From Adiantum capillus-veneris (taxonomy: Eukaryota > Streptophyta > Polypodiopsida > Polypodiales > Pteridaceae), in NCBI GenBank assembly GCA_014529385.2, contig CM043953.1, forward strand, positions 63,814,372 to 63,878,371: a stretch of 64,000 nucleotides of DNA, in the 5' to 3' direction. Shown one piece after another: positions 33,425-46,365 of this stretch. Position numbers and translations under genes: made by a program. Within the stretch, counting starts at the first letter, position 1; the number at the start of each line of letters is the position of its first letter. Under the pieces are notes generated by a model. That model made no database searches. It saw only the letters and a list, made by a program, of their open reading frames with translations, and was not told the origin of the DNA.

Positions 33425-33570
33425 AGCATACACACACATACACACGTGAGCACACGAAGGAGGAGAAGACAGAGGTAGAGTAAGAGCACTACTTAGCTTG
33501 CACCTTCAAGTTGAGAGTTAATAAACCTCGCATTTGTGATTTGTATATAATACATAGGACCCCTTCTTAT
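33188..33570 (-). repeat. 5' LTR of copy B, partial
   Basis: The inner part matches the copy A and C LTRs (GAGCCACAAATGGCTGCAAGC near 33240; CGCGAAGAAGAAGGAG near 33350; (CT)n at about 33380-33421). The outer boundary is unclear because the similarity fades after 33500. Confidence 0.6.
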
Positions 33571-35462
33571 AATTATGAGATTTGCAACGAAGAAACTTAT
33601 TATAGCCCAAATAACATGTTAAAATTTCTATGGTTATTTGAAGACAATCCACACCTTTTTAGGCGTATTAACCTACAAGTGTCGTCCAAAAGACTACATG
33701 TAGAGAGAATTGCTCACTTTACATTTTCTAGGGATATCCATGTAATGAGTGCAATCCAAGAGACCACATGCCATACATGATCTTGTCAAGAACTTTTTGT
33801 GCTTTCAAAACTACACCACATTTGATGACAAAGAATTCCCAAGCAGTTCGTCTCTTGTCAACAACCCTAACTAAGGATTACATCTTTAGTTTGTCTGCCT
33901 ATTTCACTACCTTGTAGAATGCCACATACTTTTGAAATAAAAGCATAGGTTATTGAATTTGGAGAGAAGCCCCTTTTTTGCATCAACAAAAATAAATGAG
34001 CGCTTTTTGTCCCAAGACAAATGATTTCATCCTGCATTTTTCTTGCCCAAGACCATTTGAAAAAGATCCCTACTCTACCTTCATGGAAAATAGCTTAGAG
34101 CTTCTTGCCACAATCCTTCAAAACACAAACACATATTACCATATGTTGGAGGAAAGTGCTTGCTTTCAATTGTTAAAACAAGCCTAGAGCTTCTTGGCCC
34201 TACAATTTAAGAATAGGTGATCACATTTGGAGAAGATTCCTTACTCCGCCTTCTTGGTTGTGATTGTATTAAATATATCCTACAATCAATGTAAAGAAGC
34301 ATGGAGAAGGGTATGGCATAGATGCAAGAGGATTAATGTTGATGAGAGTACGTAAGGAAATCTATAGAGTAGTGGCTGATGTAAACAGATGAACGGAGGG
34401 AAGTGCTCGTGTAAACAAACAAACGGGCTTTCCAAACATCTACAAGCAGAGACCCTATAGCAACTCCTCCATCATCGAACATTCTTAGTGTTGCAACACA
34501 CGTCAAAGATAGTGGAGAGCATCATTTTCTCAAATTGTCATTCTTTGTCTGAGGTGAAGACGCCCCGCTCAACTAATGAGTTTTTTTGAAAGCATGTCTC
34601 AATGGTGCATGTGGGGCTGACAATTAGTTGAGTAGAATAAATGTTGCTATGTCTTGGGGGCTGCACTAACGTAATAGCATTGCTGCCAATTCCCAACTTC
34701 ATCATGATGCCAAAGATGGTTTATTTCCTTGGATTTTTTTCACCGTATGTTGTCAAACAAGTAGCATCCCGAGTGAAAAAGAAGGAAATCATGTTTCAAA
34801 TTTGGATAGCCAAGACTCAAGTGACCCCCCAAAAAAATGCATGACAAAAGAGAATAGGCAAGAGTGCCCATGTCTTGTATCATGTCCATCGACTAGATTT
34901 GCCTTAGGTCTATAGCCTCATTCAAGCACATACTTTTCTATCTGAAGCATTGCTTAAAGTTAGTAGAGCTAGTGCCTAAGTAGGCTTCAAAGTGCATGAT
35001 AATGCTCCAATGAATGATTTTTAAAGTGCATCAAAGTGCTAGACTAGGCTTTAGAAATAATCATTGTGCTTCAATGTGCTTAATAGTGCTTGAAAGTACA
35101 TCAAAGCACTTTATAAAGCATTAATGTGCGTCAAAGTGTGTCTAAGGGCTTGGTAGTGTTGTGAAGTGCTTGGAAGTGCTACAAATGAACATTCAAATAT
35201 CTTTCAAGTTTACTACTATTGCATAGTTTTTTTTGTTTTTCCAATTCTATAAGCACCCTTCTTAGATTCAAAGAACTATCAAGTGCACTTAGTATGTACT
35301 TATCATGGAAACACCCATTCTAATCGTGATGCCATGTGTTTCACAAAGGGGCCTTTATCTGTGATTCTAGGAGGCACATCCTAATATAAAGATCTCTTCG
35401 ATACTTTGAGGGTTTGAGGCCTTACTTGGTGTGCAAATTGAAGGATCACAACTCTTGCTGTT
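33571..35462. other. No gene recognised; degenerate AAGTGCTT repeats
   Basis: The sequence is mostly AT-rich. From about 34960 to 35190 variants of AAAGTGCTTCAA recur. Small ORFs lack motifs. Confidence 0.4.
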
Positions 35463-36228
35463 GTGGATACCATGTGCAGCTTGTCTACTTTAAGGAAGCC
35501 TTCAATCATATACATTAGGGAAGATTTGGAAAATGTGGCTTGTCATGAAGTCGGAGGTGCCTTGTTTGCAATCCCCATCATGGAATTTCTATGTGCATAT
35601 CAAGCATCCAATGCCACATTCCCAAGATTGATGGACCTTTGGGAGTTTGGATTGCATACCAAACCCATTGACTCTACTTTCATGATAGGCATTGATAGGC
35701 TCATGTTGTATCCAAGTCAAGAGTGCAACAACATCTCTATGGTGATTGTCAAACTTTTGCTGATGCTAATATATATGAGGTGGATGAGGAAGGTCAAAAC
35801 AAAAACAAAAAAGATTTAGTTCTTCAATAGGTAAGCCCCATGAGTTTCAGTTCCTTATTTAAAAGTAAATTGGCCACTTTCATCAAGCACAATTTTAAGT
35901 ATAGATGGCACGCTCAACAATTCAAGGAGTGTTTGGAGAACTTTCATGATGATGTGGTGGTCTCGGTAGTGGATTTTGCAAAAAATTACGTATTCAGGGT
36001 GCAAAACAAGATTCAATTAATGCATTATTATTCAACTCAGGTCACAATTTTGGCTCACATCTCATACATATGATCAATGCTTGGTGACATTCCAAAGATG
36101 ACCCATTTCAATATTTTAGATGACAAGACCCATGACATTTTGTATGTGCAATGTTGCTTTCTTCTACACAATGAGTGGTTGAAACATCAAGGATGTAGAG
36201 TGAAGCAACACTTGGTGTGGTCCGATGT
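35463..36228 (+). pseudogene. DDE-transposase-like fragment (DFAKNY and WSD motifs)
   Basis: Open pieces at 35463-35819 and 35840-36073, followed by a further piece to 36228, form a decayed protein. The second piece has WHAQQFKECLENFHDD, then VVDFAKNYVFRVQNKIQ and HYYSTQVTI. The third has THDILYVQCCFLLHNEWLKH and VKQHLVWSD. This DFAxNY...QxxIQ...HYY...VWSD order recalls an uncharacterised transposase-like family with catalytic Asp residues in DFA and WSD (from memory). The sequence is cut at 36229, right after the WSD motif, by TGTTGGAAATAG, which may be an LTR end. Confidence 0.5.
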
Positions 36229-36303
36229 GTTGGAAATAGGGTTGTAGGGAAACACACATACCTTGGAGAAGACAAGCTCAAGGCACACAACATAGAGTAT
36301 GTA

Positions 36304-36905
36304 TTAACTAGAAGTGGCCACAGTAGGTTGTTTCTTGATCAACCATGATATGCATGAACTACCGAGCATGAAACAAAAACCACTCGTGAACAATTGCGTG
36401 TCATAACAACTAGTCCAATGTGAGTTTAGAAAAGCATGTAAATCTTGTGGCAATGATCCCCCCTTGGGATAAAACAACCCAAGATATAATGTGCCTGATC
36501 TCAAGTAGCAAAAGATTCGCTTGATAGCCTACCAATGCTTAAACCTTGGGCTATGCATAAGTTTGCTTACTGTGAGACTCCAAACTAAATATTTGGCCTC
36601 ATATTGTATATATAAATAAGGCATCCAATAGCAGTTTGGTGAAGAGTGACATTGGCAGGATCACCAACATCATGAAGACTCAACTTCGTGCGTTTCCGGC
36701 AATAGACTTGTAGTCCTCAAGTCCAAACTTACATAGCAATGTATCTATGTAATGTGTTTGACATAAGGCAATACGACCATCACACTACTTAAACTGTATG
36801 CCAAAGTAACGATGCAATAGCCCCAAATCTTTTACCTTGAAAGAAGCCTTCAAATCAGCCTTAAATTCATCAATATATGTCCTATTTAGTCCTGTGATTA
36901 GCAAA
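36304..36905 (-). pseudogene. Copia RT end and RNase H, second half
   Basis: On the minus strand, reading on from the split YVDD box, are LLITGLNRTYIDEFKADL, KVKDLGLLHRYFGIQFK, CQTHYIDTLLCKFGLEDYKS, then an RNase H segment (LHAFLNSHWTSCYDTQLFTSGFC, SWLIKKQPTVATSS). Stops and indels break it. It is cut off soon after the RNase H KKQPTVA motif. Confidence 0.75.
36901..36905 (+). other. Left target-site duplication of copy C
   Basis: GCAAA here matches ACAAA at 45982-45986 in four of five bases. Removing one copy and the element restores a DDLLITG reading in the copia RT. Confidence 0.75.
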
Positions 36906-37578
<673 letters not shown>

Positions 37579-37592
37579 TGCCCCCCTTCCTG
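37579..37592 (-). other. Polypurine tract of copy C
   Basis: On the minus strand AGGAAGGGGGGCAT directly precedes the LTR TGTTAACC. It is identical in layout to 16286-16298. Confidence 0.85.
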
Positions 37593-38795
37593 ATGTAGAT
37601 TCCGTCCTCAGAAGCTATTGAGTTGAAGCTTGTTATGTCCATGTTGTAGAGCATTTGGATTTGAATCTGCAAGGCAAAGTCACTGTTTCAGCAAGCAGAA
37701 TTATATTTCCAGAAATCATGAGGGGAATGTAAAGTACATGTGGAAATGAGTAAATGCAAGATTTTTGAAATGTTAGACTGTCATTAAGGACAAATAAATC
37801 GCACTTTGAGTAAATTAATTAATCAAGAGTTTTGGGCTTATGGGTGAGTCTATCAATTAGTTAGCTATGACTAAGGTTAAAACAACTACTCTGGTACTAG
37901 CTAAGCTAAGAAGATTATCTAAATGCAAGATTCCCTAATTATGCTTTGCAGCTTTGATTAGCCAACTAGCTCTCACAACTGCAAACAAAAGCTTGAAATG
38001 TTAACTGTAAGCTCGATGGAAGTCTTTTAAATGTCATTCATTTTTTTTCTTTTTCTCTTTTTTACTTTGGTTCACAATCATTTGACGTGTGTGCTTATTT
38101 TGTATGTCCGGGGATTTTTGCTTCTCAAGGAAAAGCGCCCACACTGGGAACCTCTAGGGCTCTAGTACCATAGACAATACATGTGAGTGAAGTACCAAAT
38201 CAAGCCAGGATTTCTCTTCTAGCATTAGATTTTTCATTTGTGGCACTTATGTTTTTTGCTTCCATTTCCTTTGTATTCTCAATAGTGTTTTTGTTGTTTA
38301 AGTGAGCAAGCTTCTCTATGCCTTAAACATTCCTAAGGTCTCAAATACTCATATAATTTTATCAGCTAGGCCTAGTGGTCAAGTAAATGAGTTAACCTAA
38401 AGTCACGGTCTCCTAATCTCAAGGTTCATCCATAAGATTAAACTCTAGTTCCATCAACTTAAACAAAGACAAATTTATACATCTATAATGGCAGATAACA
38501 AACATAACTATTGCACTCAAATAAACCATGAAAAATCATTATTAGAAATTATACATATCCACCAATATGAATCATGGAAAGTAGTACACCTGGAGGTATG
38601 CAGTTGCTCATTTCGTCGAAGCAGATGCCCTTAGCCATGTGGATCGAGATCCATATAAGTCCTACCTAACACATCCAAAAAATAAGCACTATACCTCTAG
38701 GAGGCATGTCAGTGTGAAAAAATTAAAACTCCTAGAAAAAAAACTCAAAACACAATCCAGAACCCTAACCTACCTATCTGTCATCCCTTTTAGAA
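37593..38795 (-). other. 3' noncoding internal region of copy C
   Basis: Blocks match 15650-16298 of copy A in the opposite orientation. Otherwise AT-rich; no gene is seen. Confidence 0.55.
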
Positions 38796-39200
38796 TCAAC
38801 GAAAGAGGATATTATATAAACCGGGTGGCCACCCTAAGGCTAGGCCTCTATCCTCATCATCTAGATTAAAAAAATCATTTTCCGTGAGGCCATAGTCTTC
38901 CTCGGTCTCTATTATTTCTTCTTCATCATCCTCTTGCGCAAGCATGTTAATCAAGAACCTCGCGATGCGTGGATACTCATCCTGTGCAAAAGAATAAGCA
39001 TGTGCCACCGGAGAAACATTCGCTACTGGGTAGGGATCACTAGTTATCCATAGACGTATCAGCCATTCTAACTCCTCAAATTTTCGCTCACGTGCAAGTC
39101 TCTCTACCAAATCCCATTCGCAAGAAAGTACAGGGTAGCAGATGTGAAACACTTGAGAAAAAAAAAAAGGGTACGCGCATGCCTCTGGTGAACTAGCCAT
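38796..39200 (-). CDS. Small acidic ORF (134 codons) in copy C, function unknown
   Basis: An intact ATG-to-stop frame lies between the internal polypurine-like site and the 3' LTR. Residues 30-55 form a charged helix-like stretch (WDLVERLARERKFEELEWL). Residues 85-115 are strongly acidic (QEDDEEEIIETEEDYG). It has no known domain, signal peptide or membrane segment. I did not find an equivalent in copy A. It could be an accessory gene of the element, a captured host fragment or chance; its balanced amino-acid composition argues mildly against chance. Confidence 0.4.
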   Translation of the reverse strand: MASSPEACAYPFFFSQVFHICYPVLSCEWDLVERLARERKFEELEWLIRLWITSDPYPVANVSPVAHAYSFAQDEYPRIARFLINMLAQEDDEEEIIETEEDYGLTENDFFNLDDEDRGLALGWPPGLYNILFR

Positions 39201-39483
39201 CTCTGAGAATACAAATAGATTTGGTTAGGTCTTTAAAACATGAGTTGTTTTTGTGTGTTGCTTGATGTGACATGGTGAATTTAGACTTATGTGTAGGATC
39301 TGATAGGGTGCTCTCTCGTTGCTAGTCGCTCTTTCTCTTTTACTTTTTTATCTCGTTTTTGTTAGTATAAGGCTTTATATATACATTCCCTAAGATTGGA
39401 GATTAAGAGGTCAGGGAGAAAGGTTGAGAGGAAAGCAAGTGAATGATGGATGTCAACAAATAGTCCCCCCTTCCTTGGGTAGA
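39201..39483 (-). repeat. Internal LTR-start-like relic in copy C
   Basis: On the minus strand GGAAGGGGGGAC is followed by TATTTGTTGACATCC and, about 85 bp on, a TATATATAAAGCC box. It is the counterpart of 4541-4730 in copy A. Confidence 0.45.
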
Positions 39484-42400
39484 TCATACCGTTTGAAATG
39501 ATGTCGTCACCCTTTGAAACCAGTTGTTCCAAGTTGTTATAGGTGAAGGCTTTAACCAATAGTTTTCGACTGCTCTATGCGTTTCATCTAGTTGCAAGGG
39601 TGGTAAGGTACTCTTCCATGATTTTATTTGCAACATCGTTGTAGGTGGTGAACTTACAACGGGAGGTGTAAACTCTTTCTTGCTTGTATGGATATGTACA
39701 ATGGTAGGTGGAGGTTGTATCGAAGCTTCTATTTCCGTATAGGAACTACATGAAGAGCAAGAAGCTTCATTTGCTTTCCCTGTTCCTGAGCTATGTGGAA
39801 CAAATCGTTCTTTCTTTGGTACCCAAACTAGCTCTGGAGTAGGTGTGTCGCATTCTATGATTTTTTTCTTTCCACGATCTTCAATTTGTTTTGGAGCCAC
39901 ATGATTGAGCTCACATGGGCCCGGTGACAGGTAAGAGTACAATTTACGTTTGGGCACCCAGATTTGATCATTTCCTTCATAGTATCCTTGGGCTTCCAAT
40001 AGTCGTTTAGGAATCCAACGCCACGTTTCCTTACATTTCTTGGAGCGAGTGGGATGTTTCTTACAAGCCTTTTGTTTTTTAGGACTAGCTATGGTCGCTA
40101 AAGAAGCTTTAGGGACCCACTTGTATGTTTTCTTTGTCATATGAGGATGAGTCTTGTCAAAAGTTATATGCATTGCTTGTAGCATATTTAAGGGTACGTG
40201 TGGTGGCATTTCATCCCCCTCAGGTGTTACCCAGGTCGTCCCCCTGTTTCCCCAAGTGTCTATGGTTGCTGCTAGGTGGACCCAATCCACATTGTCCGAC
40301 TCAGTCATCCCAGGTAGTACATCCATATAAGGAAAATCTTCCCCAACATCAGTGTCCGCTTTACACGTGTAACAATACTGCAATGGGGCCGAGTGAACTT
40401 TGGTGTCAGATCTATGATCAATTATAAACCTGTTTCCTAGAGGATGTGCTCGACCAGTCACAAGATCTACTCGAATGACAGAATCTTGGAACTGCAAGTA
40501 GACATGGTTTTTAGACCAGTCATGCACCATTTTTGCTTCCCTCATGAAAGGACGTCCTAAGATCATCTCCGATGCCATAGTGTGCTTGGAGAAATCCATA
40601 ACAATGAAGGTAACTCTTATTTTATGTCCAAAGAACTTGATCTTGAGATCTTCTAGCATCCCAATATGTTTAACAATAGACCCATTGGCCATCTTCACTA
40701 CTATGGTTGTGGTCGCAAGGTGAGGTCTCCCCATAGTTTCCCAGAAATTTTTAGTCACAATGCTAACCCCAGCGCCACCATCAAGGATTCCCTTCACAAT
40801 TAATCCCTTAGTAGTGATTGGTATGGTCGCATTGGATTCATCACCCTCAAAGTATTGTCCCAACTTGTTAACATGTATTTCTATAACAAGGTTCTCATCT
40901 AGGTTGGGTTGTGGATCTAAGTGTTCCTCCTCTATTGGCATCTCCCTAGCTCCATCCATCTGTGCAAATTGTGGTAGCCCAAACTTCAGTTCTCCATTGA
41001 GGAAGGCTCAAAGAGCTGAGACTAGCTCGAGGTCTTTATATAGTTTGGACATGATGGTGGTTCTAACTTCTGAAGACATGAAATCCATCAATTTGGCAAT
41101 GTTTAACGGCACCTTTTGGCCTTGAGTCCCTTGACGTGGGGAAGATGGGATCTTCATTTCTTCGATAGGATCAGGTAGTCCCTCTGTAAAAATTCTTTCC
41201 ATCAAGAAGTGAGTACGCCCACTTTCCCATGACTTTAAGTCACTTTCTTCTTGGATGACACTAGGTATGTCCAAGGGTCTATGGACTTGGTGAGGTTGTT
41301 GTTGCGTAGGGAACACGGTGGTTCTAGATCCCTTTGGGTATCTTCTACCAAACTCCTTAATTGCTTGACTCGCTCAATCTCCTCTGTAGGGTTTGGGTAA
41401 GTTCCTATCTTCTTTTTGGATCCTGGCCATTGTGGCTCATGAAGATCTTCCTTGCTGGTTTCTATGTTAGTGGTCGTGTTCGTCTCCATGGTTTCACCTG
41501 AATCAGAATCTTCTTCAGCGTTGTTCATATATACGGGGTCATCACCAGTCCCTATGTTGGTCTTTGAATTGGGATCTGACTTTGCTGCTTTTTGCGATCT
41601 CTTTCTTCGTGTTTTCTTCTTTTTCTGAGATTGGGCAATTGATGCTGTGTCTCTTTCCTCAAGAATATAATTTTGTTTTTGGAGCATCGATCGTGTGGTA
41701 CCACGGGTGTACTTGGTGATGGCTCCTCGGTAACTTCAATCAAGTTTAATGGCATGATCTTCGGTGCATTTGGATTATTTGGACATTGGGCAATCAAATG
41801 ATCTATGCCACATCGATTACACATGAGTATCGGCATTGTAGACGTGCTGACTTGATTGGCTTGCATTAGTGTGGCGTTCTTTTGTAGCCTAATAGGACAC
41901 TCGGCTACATGATGTGGACCTCCACACTCAAAGCATTGAAGAGGTGGTCTCTTAGCAGTGTAGTTGATATTTTGGCCTCTTGCCGCAAGAGCAGCTACTT
42001 GATATACAGGTTTGACTTGTCCCCAATAGTCCTCCATGTAGTATTGTGGACTTTCTTCAAGCACATCCATCCCATAGGCGATATTAGGATCTATATCTTC
42101 CTCATAGCCTTCCAAACAAGAAATAGATGACTCACAACCCACTTGATTCACAGAAGTGATTCTCGGATGTGGTGGTTGCGGTCTTAGCACTGGAGGTGGT
42201 AAGGGTGTTGTTTGAACAACATTTTGGGCCCTAGGGACCATGTGTTGTGCTGTTTGTTCAAGAGGTGGGTCCGGCATCAATGCAGGCACTCGAGGTGTGT
42301 CTGTCCATGCTAAGGTTGGTCTATTGGCCATCGCGCGCTTAAATACTATGCAATCCTTAGCTGGATGACCATACCTTCCACATGCATTGCAGTTCCCATT

Positions 42401-44646
42401 GAATTTTACTCTAGAAGTAGGGCATTCACTGGTACTATGCGGTCCATAGCATACTGAGCACCATTGTTGCTCCCTTCTTGGATACATATGATTGTTTTGC
42501 GGAGCACGATTGTCTCTAAGACTCTCTTGAATAGCCTTGGTGAGATCTGCTAAAGTCATCTCAGATATCTTTGGCTCCTTAGCAATAGGCTTTAGGGTCA
42601 TTGGCTGATGCCCCGATGCTTGTGAGCTAATAGCTTTAGGCTCAACAGACACTCTTTCTCCTTGAATCATTAAATTATCCTCCAATTGGATCGCATTGGT
42701 GGTGACTGCTTCCCAAGTGGTGATACCTCTAATGACTACGCCATTGTAGATATCCTCATGTCGTAATCCCCTAATAAATCTATCAAGCAATTGGTTATTG
42801 TTGAAGCGCTCATTTGGATTACAACGAGAGTTCAAATGCTTCAAGCGACTTATAAAGTCTGTCACCGACTCTCCTTCCTCTCGTTGGGCTTTCTGGAGCT
42901 GAGAGGCTACACCCCAAAGTACTCCCTCTCGTATGTATTCTTTCAAAAACAGTCTCCTAAGAGTAGGGTAAATCGTTTTTTCTTCCACCCTTAGGGTTCT
43001 ATACCAATCCCCAACGTTTCCACTTAAGGTTAGGCTTAAAGCATTGCTCTTATGTAGGTCATTGTGTTCTCCTAGAGAATCGCATATTTGTTCAAACACT
43101 TCGATATGCTTTCTCACATCCCTATCTCCACTAAATTTTTGTGTGAGCTTGGCTATTTGTACTACCTTGCTTCTAGGCTCTCTATCAGGTGTGTTACGCA
43201 TATTCTCAGCAATAGATCGACCAATAGCTTGAGCAAATGTTGCCAAGTCACCTAAGTGAGCAGGCACCGTGGGTGAAGGTGCTCCAGAGACTACATGTGG
43301 AGTAGGTATTGGCATTGGGCTTGGCGCATAGGAAGCCCTTGGGTTCCATGTTGGGTACGATGTTGTGCCATGTGGTGGTCCATAGTTCATATGAGTGGCC
43401 CTAGGCATAGCAGACGTCGGATGTGACATGCTAATGCTAGCCGGTATAGTCCCATGGAAATAAGAACTTGTGTATTGTGGTTGTGGAGCATAGGTAGTTG
43501 AAACAATGGGAGGGGTAGGGACTACATGAGTACTTGGACCCATAGGTGCATACGATTGGTTCGCACTTGTAGGTACTATTGCAGGAATTGAGCTACCATG
43601 TAGCGGTGCTTTACTAACAAACGAGGTCCATGGCGTGTTTCTTGGCATGCCCATCATTGGGGTAGGCATGGTAGTCGTGGTGTCATCAAGGGAAAGATGA
43701 GCTAGACTTGGAAAAGTAAAGCTATCACTTGTGGGGTCAGATTGCATAGAGACCCCTGGCGAAACAACATATGGGGGATCGATGGGACTCACTGGGGGAG
43801 TCTCCATTTGTGATAGAGTGGGTTGTTTCCCTTTGCCCGTGTCTAAAAATCGCATAGGACCCGTCGAAGGTATGTTTATTCCTCGATTTTGCCTCTCGGA
43901 CTGGATAATCCTATGGATGACATTGCAGATCATGTGTTGTTGTTCCTCTAGACTAGTGGCACTAGATGTGGATTGTACAACTTATAACCAACCCACATGG
44001 TATGTGTAGCCCATGTATAGGTCGGTCAAAGTCTTCGTGTGTAGGTCATATTCCCAATTTTAATTGAGAAATACCCCATCCAAACTTGGTGTACTAGAGG
44101 GTTGCCGTGAGGTGGATGCAATGTTCCTTCCCGTGTTTTGACTTTTAGTCACCGCTACCTTAGAGGCGACTTTGGAAGGTGGTAGCTCGGTAGGGCCCTC
44201 ATTAAATGAGGTAGGTAGAATGTCCACGTGGACACTCTGAGGGAGTGTGGGGTCTACAGGAGATGTGAATGGTGATTCTACTTCCCCACCCCCTTCGTTT
44301 ACTTCACTAGCCGTAGGTTCAGAGCGCGTAGCTCTACTAAAAGTTTCCATCAAACGGCTAAAAACACTAGTTCCAGGTTGTTGGGCCCAGCTAGGCACGG
44401 TTTCATTTGTTCCCCCGGGGATTTGTGTAAATTCTCTTCTATAATATCGTAGTTAGAGGAAGAGTCGCTAGCCGCTATATTTGGGTCTTGGGTTGCACTA
44501 CCTTGGGTCCCCGCCGAGGGCGTAGACCCTAGCGTGGAAGGATAGTGAGTACCCCCGTAAATCAAAGCACTAGCTAGTTGTTCGGACTCTAGCATACGAC
44601 CAGAGCGTAGATACATGTGCTTTGGGTGCCCTACAAGTGTCGGCAA
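39484..44646 (-). pseudogene. Gag-protease polyprotein of copy C, frameshifted
   Basis: The N-terminal pieces (44646-44350 and 44398-44060) carry PKHMYLRSGRMLESEQLA. Two stops separate them from the main 793-codon frame (43933-41552), which holds the Pro-rich region, the gag domain (HIEVFEQICDSLGEHN) and all four zinc knuckles (CSVCYGPHSTSEC, CNACGRYGHPAKDC, CFECGGPHHVAEC, CNRCGIDHLIAQC). A frameshift near 41690 leads to 41687-41235, and another to 41316-41008. The protease and tail are in 40959-39484 (ILDGGAGVSIV, ILGRPFMREAKMVHDW). The gag frame is intact here where copy A has stops, and the tail is open where copy A breaks. No copy is fully open. Confidence 0.85.
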
Positions 44647-45360
44647 GTACCCTCAAAGGTTACTTGCTTTGTTTTGTGGGTGTTTTGCACCCCGTTTTCT
44701 ACTTGATTTTTTCTTATGTTTGATGTTTTTTTATTAAAGTGTGTGATAGCTCGAAATGAGCGTATCACTTAGAGGGTCTCTGTGTGCTTTACAACACAAT
44801 TTTTAGACATGTGACGTTTCGTTGGACCTCAAAAAATCGATTTTTAGCTACGTGTGAAGCTAAAATTTGTTTTTTTAAAAGGCGACTGAGGCCTAGGCCT
44901 GAGCGTGAGCTTGGGCTTGGGTCTGGGAGATATTCCCGATCCCGGTCCTACCTTTAAAATTTTTTATTTTTTTAAAAAATTTATTGGTTGCCGCGGCCTG
45001 CGCGAGAGCACACACACACTCTATCTACCTACTTCTAACTAATACACCTACTCTTACACACTAACACACTCTATTAACTCTCACTAATCTACTTCCTACT
45101 TACTGTACACAGAAAACTAACTACCTTAATACACATAGAATAAACACAGAACCTTTGAAATCTCCATTAAAAAACTAACTAACTACCTTAATACACAGAG
45201 AATAAACACAGTACCTTTGAAATCTCCATTAACAGAAAAAACACACATTATAACACCAAATCCCTCTTCTCAACACACACACACTCTTTCCCTACCTTTC
45301 CTATAATTGAAATTGCACCACGGAGAAGCACAGAGTGCTACTCAAACTTAATGCACGGCA
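44647..45360 (-). other. Leader of copy C
   Basis: It has AT-rich sequence and short imperfect repeats (ACTAACTACCTTAATACACA occurs near 45117 and 45178). No gene is seen. Confidence 0.5.
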
Positions 45361-45379
45361 TTCCCCGGCAATGGCGCCA
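45361..45379 (-). other. Primer binding site of copy C (tRNA-Asp type)
   Basis: On the minus strand TGGCGCCATTGCCGGGGAA follows the LTR end GTGCACA by four T bases. It differs by one base from the tRNA-Asp complement used by Athila/Tat elements (recalled). Confidence 0.85.
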
Positions 45380-45383
45380 AAAA

Positions 45384-45981
45384 TGTGCACGTATGTCGCA
45401 CGTGTCAATGCAAGGAACTTGCCGATACACCGTGTGCGAGCCACAAATGGCTCCAAGCACACAACAAGCCTAAAATAGTAAGCTCAAAGAAGGCGATGGT
45501 GTGTCACTCACCGCTCTACGCTTGCTTTGTGGAGGAGTCCTCGCCGCGAAGAAGAAGGAGCCGCCGCTTCGCCGCGCTCAACCGCTTCGCGCCGCCGTGC
45601 CGTCGTCGCAATGCTCAATCGCATACACTCTCTCTCTCTCTCACACATACACACATACACAAGGAGGTGAAGAAGAAGAAGATGGAGATGGAGATGGAGC
45701 AAGAGCACTCTTCTATTGCACAAATGAGAGAATGAGTGAATTTTAGGTTTAGTTGACTTTTATATGAGCTCGCCCCATTCACGCTTGGGCACCCATGCTT
45801 AGCCAACTAATCCCTTGAATGTTCCAGTTAGAGCGCCTCTCATCGGCGATCACTCTTACCCTTTTCCTATTGGACCGACAAGCCCGGTACCTGACTCTAC
45901 CAAATAAATAATACAATGTCCGCCGTAGGTTACAACGTCCATCGTAGGTAATAGGGTGTCCGTGAGCCGTGAGGGTTAACA
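45384..45981 (-). repeat. 5' LTR of copy C (598 bp)
   Basis: It starts TGTTAACCCTCACGG on the minus strand and ends ACGTGCACA. It is nearly identical to 36906-37578 apart from the microsatellite length and scattered substitutions. Confidence 0.9.
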
Positions 45982-45986
45982 ACAAA
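45982..45986 (+). other. Right target-site duplication of copy C
   Basis: ACAAA pairs with GCAAA at 36901-36905. Confidence 0.75.
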
Positions 45987-46365
45987 TCATCAACATAAAG
46001 AATAACAATGAGAAGTACAACACCCTCACACTTTACATATAAAATGCTTTCTATTGGAATGTTACGAAAGCCTCTTTTGACCAAATGAGTGTCAACTTTC
46101 TCATACCAAGCACAAGGAGATTGCTTCAACCCATACAAAGCTTTCTTACATTTGCACACTTTATCCTCTTGTCCTTTCTTAACAAAACTGTGAGGGTGCG
46201 TTACATAGACTTCCTCAAACGTGTCACCATTCAAGAAAGCAGTAACAATATCTGATTGATGTACATCCCAACCAAAATGAGCTACCAATGCACATAGAAA
46301 ACTCGCAATAGTCATACAACAAGTGGGAAAAAAAGTCTCTTCGTAATCTATTTTTTAAAAACCAT
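45982..46365 (-). pseudogene. Copia RT, first half
   Basis: On the minus strand: IDYEETFFP, then GWDVHQSDIVTAFLNGDTFEEVYV, KVCKCKKALYGLKQSPCAWYEKVD and LLIVILYVDDL at the junction with copy C. These are classic copia RT motifs. An in-frame TAG precedes IDYEETF. The 5' side ends abruptly against the Penelope-like element near 46360. Confidence 0.85.

Larger units (their letters stand above)
27075..33570 (-). mobile_element. Gag-protease LTR element, copy B, heavily decayed and interrupted
   Basis: On the minus strand the order is 5' LTR (about 33570-33188), PBS (33183-33166), leader (33165-32560) and gag-protease remnants (32560-29342), which continue at 27197-27075 beyond a 2.1-kb insert. 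The sequence at 27075-27197 matches copy C at about 40235-40365 and continues into 29342 onward. The 3' end lies left of the window, beyond copy A, which inserted into it. Confidence 0.75.
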
